Below the pieces are notes generated by a model, which saw only the letters and a list, made by a program, of their open reading frames with translations, searched no databases and was not told the DNA's origin. A program made the translations under genes and the position numbers. This document shows, piece after piece, positions 35,917 through 47,300 of a stretch of 64,000 bases of DNA. The stretch spans positions 248,001 through 312,000 of the forward strand of contig NZ_QRGD01000004.1 in the NCBI RefSeq assembly GCF_003449015.1, read 5' to 3'. Origin of the DNA: Aureibaculum luteum (GTDB lineage: Bacteria; Bacteroidota; Bacteroidia; Flavobacteriales; Flavobacteriaceae). Each line of letters opens with the position of its first letter. Positions within the stretch are counted from its first letter, which is position 1.

Positions 35917-37449
35917 ATGAATAAAAAAATATTATTACCAATTATTATTTTTCTTCTCTGTGCCTCTTGTTACAAGTCAATAGCACAATCAAAAAAACCA
36001 AATATTATCCTAATTTATGCAGATGACTTAGGCATTGGGTTGCTTAGCCATGAAGGACAAAGAATTATTAAAACACCCAACATAGACAAATTGGCCCAAG
36101 AAGGAATTCGTTTCGAGCGGGCATATTCGAATATGCTATGTGCACCAGCAAGAGCTTCACTTATCACAGGTTTTCACGATTCCCATCAAAAAAGATTCCA
36201 GATAACAAATGGAGGTGCCTATATTAATGCGGAACCATCTTCTTTAAATGAAATTGAAGAAACCATAAATAAAAAGTTATCTCCAATACCTAACAGACAA
36301 GTTTTTCTAGGAGAAGTGGCACAAAATAGGGGGTATAAAACAGCTCAATTTGGTAAATTGGAATGGGGTTTTTCTGCTACAGACAAACAAATGAAACGAC
36401 ATGGTTGGGATTATTATCTTGGTTACCTAGATCATTTAAGGGCACATGGATTTTATCCTCCATTTCTATTTGAAAATGGTAAAATGATAAATATAAAAGG
36501 GAATACTCTCAATAATTCCGGAAAATCTGGAGAGCCTGAAACTCCAAAAACTTTTAAAGAACGGTGGAACATGAAGGGTAAAGAAATGTATTCTCAGAAC
36601 ATCTTTATGGATAGCATTATAAAGTTTATTGATACTAATAAAGATAATCCATTTTTTCTATATTTTCCAACTCAACTACCACATGGTCCCGTTTCTATAC
36701 CCAAAGTACACCCCGATTTCATTAATAATAATCGATTAACTCAAATTGAAAAAGAATACGCGTCTATGGTTAAACTTTTGGATGATAATGTAGGCCAAAT
36801 TCTATCAAAACTTAAAGAGCACAATCTTAATGAGAACACTATTGTAATTTTTACTGCGGATAACGGGCATGAAATATATTATAGTAAATCAGGGAGAACT
36901 CTTAAGCCTTATACAAATATGCAAACTGGAGAACGTTTTGATGATTATGAACGAAAATACTACAGCAATTTAGCAGGTGATGTTTTTAATGGTAATGGAG
37001 GTCGAGCTGGATTAAAAAGAAGTAATCTTGAAGGAGGAATCAATGTACCCTTAATTGTTAGATGGCCAAAAGCGATCCAAAAAGGAAGAGTTAGCAAGAG
37101 ACTTATAGCTAATTATGATATTTTAGCTACCATTGCAGAAATAACAGGATATTCTAAGAAGTATAAAACTGATGGTCTTTCATTCTATGATGAATTGATT
37201 CAAAAAAGTAATAAACATGAACACGACTTTGTAGTATACTCTTCTTATTTAGGCCCTACACTTATTACTAAGAACGGATGGAAAATAAGGACCTATTTAA
37301 AAAATAATGCATTTGAATTATATTTCTTACCTGATGATTTTAGAGAAGAAAAAAATTTATCAAAAGATTTTCCTGAGAAATTAGACGAACTTAAAAGTAA
37401 ACTTTTAATTGCCTGTGACGGAGATTTTTATAATGGTCTATACAAGTAA
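35917..37449 (+). CDS. exported sulfatase (arylsulfatase family, S1)
   Basis: 510 residues. Signal peptide with a possible lipobox LCASC (Cys at residue 18) and a SIAQ end, so periplasmic or outer-membrane lipoprotein. Metal ligands Asp36-Asp37 in YADDLG. The C-x-P-x-R sulfatase motif CAPARASLITG places Cys75, to be converted to formylglycine by an anaerobic-type or FGE maturase elsewhere. ITADNGH-type block FTADNGHE supplies later ligands. Such enzymes remove sulfate esters from algal or host polysaccharides. No other polysaccharide-utilisation gene (SusCD, glycoside hydrolase) is adjacent, so its substrate is open. Confidence 0.92.
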   Translation: MNKKILLPIIIFLLCASCYKSIAQSKKPNIILIYADDLGIGLLSHEGQRIIKTPNIDKLAQEGIRFERAYSNMLCAPARASLITGFHDSHQKRFQITNGGAYINAEPSSLNEIEETINKKLSPIPNRQVFLGEVAQNRGYKTAQFGKLEWGFSATDKQMKRHGWDYYLGYLDHLRAHGFYPPFLFENGKMINIKGNTLNNSGKSGEPETPKTFKERWNMKGKEMYSQNIFMDSIIKFIDTNKDNPFFLYFPTQLPHGPVSIPKVHPDFINNNRLTQIEKEYASMVKLLDDNVGQILSKLKEHNLNENTIVIFTADNGHEIYYSKSGRTLKPYTNMQTGERFDDYERKYYSNLAGDVFNGNGGRAGLKRSNLEGGINVPLIVRWPKAIQKGRVSKRLIANYDILATIAEITGYSKKYKTDGLSFYDELIQKSNKHEHDFVVYSSYLGPTLITKNGWKIRTYLKNNAFELYFLPDDFREEKNLSKDFPEKLDELKSKLLIACDGDFYNGLYK

Positions 37450-37767
37450 AAAAAGGGTTGAAATAGCTCTAATAACATATTGAATTAGAAATATTCATTT
37501 CTTTATCAATAGATTACTTCTTTAATTTTGATCAAGATACTCTCTTTCTTTAGCTTTAGTTAAAGCCTGTATTAAAAGTATTTTGCCAACATTCTCAATC
37601 TCTAAGAGCCGAAAAAAATGTAATTTAATTATTAATCGAAATAAGATTGCAGATATATTTAGACTTGCAAACACCAAATATTGTACATAAATTATCATCC
37701 CAATCTGACTTTCAAGGAATTTTAACCTGTTGTCATAATTTAAGGGTGGAAATATTAAAATAACACA
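37450..37767. other. non-coding gap, possible decayed leftward frame
   Basis: 318 bp between the sulfatase and methyltransferase genes. A leftward open frame (ending near 37522) carries a protein-like end, LTKAKEREYLDQN, but overlaps the methyltransferase start and has an otherwise hydrophobic, compositionally poor sequence. I see no supported gene. Confidence 0.3.
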
Positions 37768-38391
37768 ATGAGTATAGAAAAAGCATATAATATTTGGGCT
37801 AACCAATATGATACAAATAAAAATCGAACAAGGGATTTAGATCAAATAGCTACCATTGAAACATTAAGCAACTATGAATTTGAAAATGTATTAGAGCTAG
37901 GTTGCGGAACAGGAAAAAATACAAATTGGTTATTAAAAAAAGCCAACCGAATAATTGGGCTTGATTTTTCACAAGAAATGTTGACTAAAGCAAAAGAAAA
38001 AATTATTAGTGAAAAAGTGATTTTCAAAAAAGCTGATTTAACTGAAAATTGGGATATTGACAATAACTTTGCAGACCTTATAACCAGTAGCTTAACACTT
38101 GAACATATCATAGACTTAGACCATATTTTTAATGAGGCAAATAAGAAATTAAAGAAAAATGGATTATTTTTTATAAGTGAATTACATCCTTTTAAACAGT
38201 ACTCTGGAAGTAAAGCACGATATGAAACTGAAAGTGAGACTCAGGAACTAGAAGTATATATTCATCATATATCAGAATATATTGAAAATGCTAAAAATAA
38301 TGGATTAAAATTAGTGGAAATAAAAGAATGGTTTGATAAAAAAAATGAAAACGAACTTCCTAGATTAATTTCCTTTGTCTTTGAGAAATAA
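37768..38391 (+). CDS. class I SAM-dependent methyltransferase
   Basis: 207 residues. The Rossmann methyltransferase motifs are in order: motif I VLELGCGTGKNT (~39-50), IIGLDFSQEMLTKAKEK as motif post-I/II, ADLITSSLTLEHI as motif IV. It is a small-molecule-type Methyltransf_11/25 protein, cytoplasmic. Substrate unknown. The gene is isolated, with long spacers on both sides, and its A+T content looks higher than that of the flanking core genes, which together suggest an accessory gene. Confidence 0.85.
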   Translation: MSIEKAYNIWANQYDTNKNRTRDLDQIATIETLSNYEFENVLELGCGTGKNTNWLLKKANRIIGLDFSQEMLTKAKEKIISEKVIFKKADLTENWDIDNNFADLITSSLTLEHIIDLDHIFNEANKKLKKNGLFFISELHPFKQYSGSKARYETESETQELEVYIHHISEYIENAKNNGLKLVEIKEWFDKKNENELPRLISFVFEK

Positions 38392-38420
38392 ACTCTAATA
38401 CAAACCTAAAACTGAAGTGA

Positions 38421-38534
38421 ATTATCAGCTTGACTTTAACCTATGGTTCATATAAAGCAATTAGAAAAAGACACTCTACACTTGTAAATGAGGAAAAAAA
38501 CATATTAAATACTTTAGATCGTAATTATAAATAA
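38421..38534 (+). pseudogene. possible C-terminal remnant of an outer-membrane beta-barrel protein
   Basis: A 37-codon frame opens right after a stop at 38418-38420 and ends at TAA 38532-38534: SLTLTYGSYKAIRKRHST, then NEEKN. The final strand followed by a basic patch and an N-E-E-K tail resembles the C-terminus of TonB-receptor-like barrel proteins of Bacteroidota. The remainder of the 604-bp gap 38392-38995 carries no gene that I can support, apart from the katG promoter. Confidence 0.3.
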
Positions 38535-38923
38535 GTGTTTTCAAATACAAAAAAAGCAACCACAACAATGCTTTTAAAATTTGTTAAATTCAATAAAATA
38601 GCGTAAATTAAGACACTAAAATCTTAAATTTAAACAACTTATAAATTAAGTTTTAAAATCAGCAATTATTTATATAATAAGTAATTAACTATTATTTACA
38701 GGAGTTATAACTCATTTCATTGCATCTTTTTTTTCAGTAATTGATTTTATTGTATCTCCTTTTTAAACTGTTAAAGCATCTGCTGTTTTGTAAAATGAGA
38801 ATAATCAATTAAACTGGTTACGCTCACATAAGTTGCTTTACAAGTTGTGTATATACGTAATTTATACAATTACAATTTTCTATAAATTATACTTATAGTT
38901 AAATAAGATATGAACATTATCGA

Positions 38924-38957
38924 TTGATAATTACAACTAAGAATTAGGCTAGTTTTG
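38924..38957 (+). promoter_or_regulatory. candidate katG promoter
   Basis: TTG (38924-38926), 23-bp spacer, TAGTTTTG (38950-38957), an exact -7 match, 38 bp before the katG ATG. The spacer is at the long limit for the Bacteroidota consensus. No OxyR-type palindrome was recognised. Confidence 0.45.
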
Positions 38958-38977
38958 GTACACAAAAAAAAAATTAA

Positions 38978-41242
<2,265 letters not shown>

Positions 41243-41298
41243 TATAAAGCAACAGCTTTTTATTAATAAGAGCTGAGATTATATTCAATAACAATAAT

Positions 41299-41354
41299 AG
41301 CCCACATAACATTTGTAGAAAACTACTATTTTCTACTTATTTGTGGGCTTCTTT
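41299..41354 (+). terminator. terminator after katG
   Basis: Outer stem AGCCCACA (41299-41306) / TGTGGGCT (41342-41349) and an inner stem GTAGAAAA / TTTTCTAC, followed by CTTTTATTTT. A two-part hairpin 57 bp after the katG stop. Confidence 0.65.
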
Positions 41355-41474
41355 TATTTTAAAAACGATAACCACAAGTTATGTAATGTTTAATATCTTA
41401 ACTTTAAGATAATTGCAATTAGTCAGAATAATTATACCTGATTGAACCAGGTTAATTTATATTATATTGGTCCT

Positions 41475-41937
41475 CTAACCAAATAATTCTTTATTATCCA
41501 CATTTAAATTCTCCATAAAAGCAATACTTTTTGATATAAAGTTGTGTAACACACAATCTTCTTTTATAAAATGCACATCCATTCTATACATACTTAAAAA
41601 AGATTCTAAAAATTCAGAAGTTTTTAAGGGCCTTCGAAATTCCATAGCTTGCGATGCATTTAATAATTCAATTGCTAATATTGTTTCTAAATTATCTACT
41701 ATTCTTTTGGTTTTGTAGCAGCATTAGCTCCCATACTCACTCGGTCTTCTTGCCCGTTACTAGAAACTATTGAATCTACAGAAGCTGGTGTTGCCAATTG
41801 TTTATTCTGACTTACTATACTTGCTGCAGTATATTGCGGAATCATAAGTCCTGAATTTAATCCGGGATTAGACACTAAAAATGCAGGCAAACCACGTAAA
41901 CCAGATACTAGTTGAAAAGTTCTACGTTCTGAAATAT
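41475..41937 (-). pseudogene. hutH: 3' fragment of histidine ammonia-lyase gene
   Basis: About 458 bp that copy the 3' third of the intact hutH at 49696-50154, with roughly seven differences by eye. One is a missing T near 41705, which shifts the frame. The fragment ends in ELFG-stop instead of ELFDA-stop. It lacks the MIO active site and any start, so it is non-functional. Its 5' break is sharp at 41937, where the similarity to hutH stops inside the gene. It is in the same orientation as the intact gene. Confidence 0.92.
41480..41937 (-). repeat. direct repeat copy 1 (hutH 3' region)
   Basis: Left copy of a ~458-bp direct repeat; its partner is 49696-50154. Start-to-start distance is 8216 bp. 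The copies bracket the protease/cyclase operon. Confidence 0.92.
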
Positions 41938-42345
41938 ACATTTAATAATGCCTTTGCACATTCTCCTATACTGCTATAGGCTCTAGAAGCATCTCGAAAA
42001 AAACCACATTTTTGTTATATTTAAACTTTAACCTTAGTCTAAAAAAATTAATGGAAAAATAGATTGAAATCACAGTACTCATTAACCAAAGACTCATTAA
42101 AATTATGAATACAACATTTTTTTCAAAGGTAACTTGTAGTGTATCTTATCTGTCAAAAAATAAGCCTAGAATTTAATTTTGGAAAAACAATATCAGACCT
42201 GATTTTAGTTCGGAGCCACGAATTAATTTTTAAAGCCGCTCTAATAATTCCAAAAATTATTTGGATAATGTTTCATAAAAAATGTTTTAATTATAATTTT
42301 CTCATAGGATAAACCATTTAAAAATTATTCTTTAGTTAAATAATT
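41938..42345. other. non-coding region beside the hutH fragment
   Basis: About 400 bp without a supported gene. On the minus strand, 41938-42001 can be read as a short protein-like stretch (CGFFRDASRAYSSIGECAKA) that runs into the hutH fragment; no start or family is recognisable. The rest is A+T-rich DNA downstream of the cyclase gene. Confidence 0.35.
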
Positions 42346-44337
42346 TTAAACATCAATTACACTTTCGGTAGTAACTTCTGAAATCACCTTTTCTTTTATC
42401 CCATTAACAAAATACATTTTTAATTTCCCTCTATTTTTAGCTTCAATTTCGCCTCGGTATTTACAGACAAAATCATCTTTTATCAAGTTATATGTATTCT
42501 CAGAAATGTTAATTCTTCCTGGCTCGCCCATTGACTCCATTCGTGAGGCTACATTTACGGTATCACCCCAAATATCGTAAGCAAATTTTGTACTACCTAC
42601 TACTCCCGCCACTACTGGACCTGTATTGATTCCAATCCTGATATCAAAAATTTTTTCAGCGGCCTCTTCATTTTTTTTAGTCTGTGCTACAAATTCAGCA
42701 ATATCAAAAGCAGCCCTTATCATCTTTTGTGCATGATCTACTGTTGGAAATGGTAAACCACCAGCACACATATAGGCATCTCCAATGGTCTTGATTTTTT
42801 CTAAACCATAACTTTTAACAATCTCATCAAATTTTGAAAAGTAAAATCCAATCGTTTCAACCAATGCCTCAGGAGATAAATGTTCTGAATATTGAGTAAA
42901 ACCCTTAAAATCTGTAAACAGTACAGTTACTGAATTAAATTGTTTGGCTTGAACTTTTCCTTTCTCTTTTAATTCTATGGCCGTTTCCTCAGGCAAAATA
43001 TTCAATAATAGCTTATCTGATCTATTTTTTTCTTCTTCAATAATCTTCTTCGTCTTTTGTATAAATTTATTTCGTCGGTATAGCCCCAATGCAAGGAGAA
43101 ATATCAGTCCAGCAATAATAAATGAGATATACTTCACAATTTTTTGTCTTTTCTCATTTAATGATGAAATCTCTGCCTCTTTTTCCAATAGTCCAATCTG
43201 ATCCTCTTTCTTTTCCATATCAAAATCAAACTGTAAACCCCTAATTTTATCATCTGTTTCTAAGTTAAATACAGAATCTTTAAGCACAAGAAATTGAGAT
43301 TGATATAGATAAGCATTTTTAAAATCATTGTTAGCTATATATGACTTTGACATACCTTTATAAATATCTCTTAATAAATCGGGTGCTTCTATTTGTTTAG
43401 CTAAAAATTCAGCGTCTTTATAATAAGTTATTGCTTTTGAAAAATCAATTTGTTGATAAACATCACCAAAAGCGATTAAAGATAGTAAAACTTGAAGTTG
43501 CTGATTATCACCTAAAGAAGATTCATAGGCTTCATTTAAATAGGCTATTGCCAATTCATTATTTCCTCTTTTAAACTGAACTTGTCCTAACAATAGATTT
43601 AATTGGTTTTTCTGATAAGATGTATTATTTAAAGTGAGGGCTTCTAAATAAAAATTAAGAGATTTTTCATAATCTCCTTGTTTAAAATAAATCTCACCAA
43701 CTCCCATGAGGTAGGTGGTTGTTACTTCATCGTTATTTAATGGTGTTAAATAAGGTTTTAATTGATTATAATAATTTAAGGCTTTATCATAATTTTTTAC
43801 ACCGTCACTGTAAGCTCCTCCAATATTAACAAGGGCAGTGGTTATCCTTAGTGTATCTTTTAAGTCTTCAGAAATATTCAAGGATCTTAAATAATAATCT
43901 AATGCTTTATCATAAACCCCTTGACTATAAAAAACGGCTCCCAGATTATTTACCATATTGGCGATTCCCAGTGTATCTTTAATATTTTCAAAAATTTTTA
44001 AAGATTCTGTCCAATTATCTAAAACCTGTAAATAATTTCCCTGGTAATATTCAGCCAAACCTATACTTTTTTGTGCATAGGCCTTACCTTTCAAAAAACC
44101 CAATTGATCTGCTAATTCATTGGCCTGTTTTGAAAAGACCAAAGAACCTGCAATATCTTCATTGTTCAAAACCTCAATACTCAGGGCATTGAGGTTTTTG
44201 ACAAGACTAGTATCCTTTTTTGAAGAGTCGACAATTTGTTTTAAGCTGTCAATTATACTTGTTTGACCTAAGGCATGCATTGAGATGAAGCAAACCAGTC
44301 CTATTACAACACTTCTATTTAACATCTTCCTAATCAT
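42346..44337 (-). CDS. TPR-containing membrane adenylate cyclase (class III)
   Basis: 663 residues. Signal peptide (to ALGQ, residue ~25), periplasmic TPR repeats (~70-380, e.g. LGAVFYSQGVYDKALDYYLR), a single transmembrane helix near 400-420, a short coiled linker (KIIEEEKNRSDKLLLNILPEE), then a class III cyclase domain (~465-650). Metal-binding Asp residues lie in VLFTDFKGFT and KTIGDAY; the Lys there and Asp in YDIWGDTVNVASRME are the adenine-selecting pattern, so cAMP is the likely product. It starts 11 bp after the protease gene stop and is probably cotranscribed with it. Confidence 0.88.
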   Translation of the reverse strand: MIRKMLNRSVVIGLVCFISMHALGQTSIIDSLKQIVDSSKKDTSLVKNLNALSIEVLNNEDIAGSLVFSKQANELADQLGFLKGKAYAQKSIGLAEYYQGNYLQVLDNWTESLKIFENIKDTLGIANMVNNLGAVFYSQGVYDKALDYYLRSLNISEDLKDTLRITTALVNIGGAYSDGVKNYDKALNYYNQLKPYLTPLNNDEVTTTYLMGVGEIYFKQGDYEKSLNFYLEALTLNNTSYQKNQLNLLLGQVQFKRGNNELAIAYLNEAYESSLGDNQQLQVLLSLIAFGDVYQQIDFSKAITYYKDAEFLAKQIEAPDLLRDIYKGMSKSYIANNDFKNAYLYQSQFLVLKDSVFNLETDDKIRGLQFDFDMEKKEDQIGLLEKEAEISSLNEKRQKIVKYISFIIAGLIFLLALGLYRRNKFIQKTKKIIEEEKNRSDKLLLNILPEETAIELKEKGKVQAKQFNSVTVLFTDFKGFTQYSEHLSPEALVETIGFYFSKFDEIVKSYGLEKIKTIGDAYMCAGGLPFPTVDHAQKMIRAAFDIAEFVAQTKKNEEAAEKIFDIRIGINTGPVVAGVVGSTKFAYDIWGDTVNVASRMESMGEPGRINISENTYNLIKDDFVCKYRGEIEAKNRGKLKMYFVNGIKEKVISEVTTESVIDV

Positions 44338-44348
44338 ATTTTAAAAAT

Positions 44349-47300
44349 CTAGTTTTTAATTATATTATAGGTACTTACACCATTTTTGAGGATAATTCTC
44401 ACTATATAAATTCCGTCGGGGTAAGACCTCATGTCAACTTTTATTTCATTTTTATTCTGTTTTAGTTTCTTATACTTGTACAAATTACCATAAACATCAT
44501 AAATAAATATTTCGCATTTTTTAGATTTCTTATTCTCTATGGTTAAGGTAGTTTGCACTGGATTAGGGAACAGTTTAAACTTACCATCTTCTTCATAGTT
44601 TGTTGCATCATCGTGGTCATCATAATCATTCTCACTATCACAGTGGCCTAAACTATCCCCATGATTTAAGTGAGCCTGTACTGCACTTATTGGTATACAT
44701 TTTGTTTTACCTTTATGACAAATCACTACCCTCTGATGTTCATCATCATTATATTCATTACAATGACTTCCATGATGACTGTGACTGTGATGGCCTTGAT
44801 TATTGTGAGCATGGTTATGATGGTGATCATTACAATATTCATATACGACCGGCTCATTAATTGTTAATTTCGCTTCAACACCGTATTCAATAGTATAATT
44901 TTGAGGGTTGGCAATCTTAATACTGAACTCTCCAACATCACCAATTTCATACTCCTTGCCACTGGCGTTAATTAAGACATAAGGAATTCCGTCAGGGAAA
45001 ACCGTTTCTATTGTCTCGTCAAATACAAAACCGCTTAATTCGGTCTGAATAACAGAAAAATCAACAGGCTTGTCTTTATCAATGCTGATATCACTTATGC
45101 TTGCGTTCAGAGTTGCTGGGTTAATGGTAATTCTTCCAGCGTCATAGAAATTGTTAAAATTAGCAGCTATAGGAGCTAGAAAAGCACCTGGAAAAATATA
45201 GTGGCTCTCATCTGTTGTTACCCCTAACCCAGTAATTAAATTCATAGAATAAAATTTAGAAATTGTACGGTCTTCAATACCTGTCGGGGCATCTTCTGCA
45301 TCAACAATAACAAAAGTTGAAGTGTAATCATTGAGATTATCTTCTCCTCCTAAATTGCTAGAATTGACTAATGCTTGAAACTTGTTTGGTATCCCTAAAT
45401 CAACTAAACCAGCAAACAAATCTTCTGCATTTACTAGTGCCTGGAATTTATTTAATAATGCCTGAAAATGATTGGTTGTTCCGTCATTACTAGCATCTAT
45501 ATAATCTGTAAAGTGCTCAATATCTAAATTTATAACATTCATATCATTTACCAGAGCTTGGAAACGATTTTGAATGGTCCGTTCAGAAGACATCCAACTA
45601 CCTCCATTTAATAAATTTAAAATATCATAATCATTGACCAAGGCTTGAAATTTATTAATCAATGCCAGTGTATTGTCTGGATAGAAGTCAGTTTGATGTG
45701 CATTTTCAATGGCTGCTAAAAATAGAGTACTATCTGAAATACCATTAGGATTATATTCATATTTTAAACTGACGGTAATGGGCTCACCATATGTGTAAGT
45801 ACCATCTTCAGGTGTAATAAGGAGGTCTCGTTTTGAAACAGCCAAAATGCCGTCAATAAAATTTATCTGAAATAATTCAAGCTGATCGTCGGTCAAAGGG
45901 GTTTCAAAATCAGGTGTAATAATATAATTATTTACATCCGGAAAAGGAAAAACAGCTGGACTTGTAAATACAATTGGTGGTAGACCAAGCGATTCAAAGG
46001 TTACTCCATCTTCAAGGCCTTCTACTGAAAAGCTCATTTCTATGTCATCGCCAAAAAGCACATCAACATCGTCTGCTATTACATTAAGGGCAATTTTACC
46101 ATCAAAAAAGAAGATTGGGTCAGAATCGCCTCCATCGCTACCTCCAGGGCTAATACCAGTTGTCGTTACGATTAATGGAGGGTTGCCAACAAAGGGCTCT
46201 AAATTTGCAGTAATTTCAGACTCGCTAACAAGTACAGCTTCAATCTCAACCCCATTAAATAAAACCTTGAAGGAAGGTACATCTTCGCCTTCGACACTTA
46301 TGGTTTGAGATTTCGGAAAGAACTTCCCAACAATAGTAACTTCTAAGGAATCTGCACTTGGTACTTTCCCTTCTTCAGGTACTAGCTCTATTAGTTTGGC
46401 AGTTTGTGTTGCTATTTGCTTGAATGCATTATTGGCATCAATTAAACCTGCACCAGCCTGTTCAACCTGCCCGAATATTACTGCTGATTGCTTAAATAAA
46501 TCTAAATCAGAAATAGGAAGGCCATCTGGATACCAAGAAGCTTTCGCTGATTGCAGTAAGGCCATAGCTCCTGCTACATGTGGAGCAGCCGCTGAAGTCC
46601 CGAAAAAATTAGTAAATCCGTCATCATCAATATCTTGTCCAATTGAACTAACATTGGTATTTACTCCGTCTGGTGCTGAAAGATCAACCTCAGTGGAACT
46701 TTGGTTAGATAAATTACCTGCCTTTGAAGAAAAAAACTGGGATTCGGGATTTTGAGTCTCTCGGTAATCAACCGCTCCTACCGTAATAGCATCAGGAGTC
46801 ATTGCATGGCCACTTACTGTAGGTGCACCGGCATATTCTAAAAATTCTAATCCGGTAGATCTGAATGCTATGATTCTAAAGGGTAAGTTCGGACTTGGAT
46901 TGGTACTTGCGTTGGTGATCATAATATTGGCCTCGCCAGTTCCGGTAGCCTGAAAAAACATTATTTCAGTTGGGTCTCCCAGATCATTAACTCTGTTATT
47001 CCCTACAATCAGACGCCCCTCTTCATCGACCAAATAAAAATCGAGGTCATCAGTAGCCCCTGAACTATTTTCTTGTGAAGCAAGGTCTTCATCCCATTGC
47101 AGTACAAGCATATAAACGCCTGTAACTACAGAGATTTTTTGAATTATATCTTGAGACCCATCAGGGTTAGAACCAAATACATGTACTTTTTGAAAACTGT
47201 CTTCAGGAAGAAAATTCGTTTGAGGAACATTTGTTGAAGCATTGAACGTACTTTGATATCCTTTATCTGAAAAATTACCCGCAGAAGTAATATAAGAATT

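Noticed and set aside
37522-37806. Leftward 94-codon frame between the sulfatase and methyltransferase
   Set aside because: It overlaps the methyltransferase start and is mostly hydrophobic low-complexity translation of A+T-rich DNA. Only its last residues look protein-like, so I list the stretch as non-coding.
44600-44867. Rightward His-rich open frames opposite the protease gene
   Set aside because: They are antisense shadows of the His/Asp-rich segment of the protease; codon pattern and domain evidence favour the minus strand.
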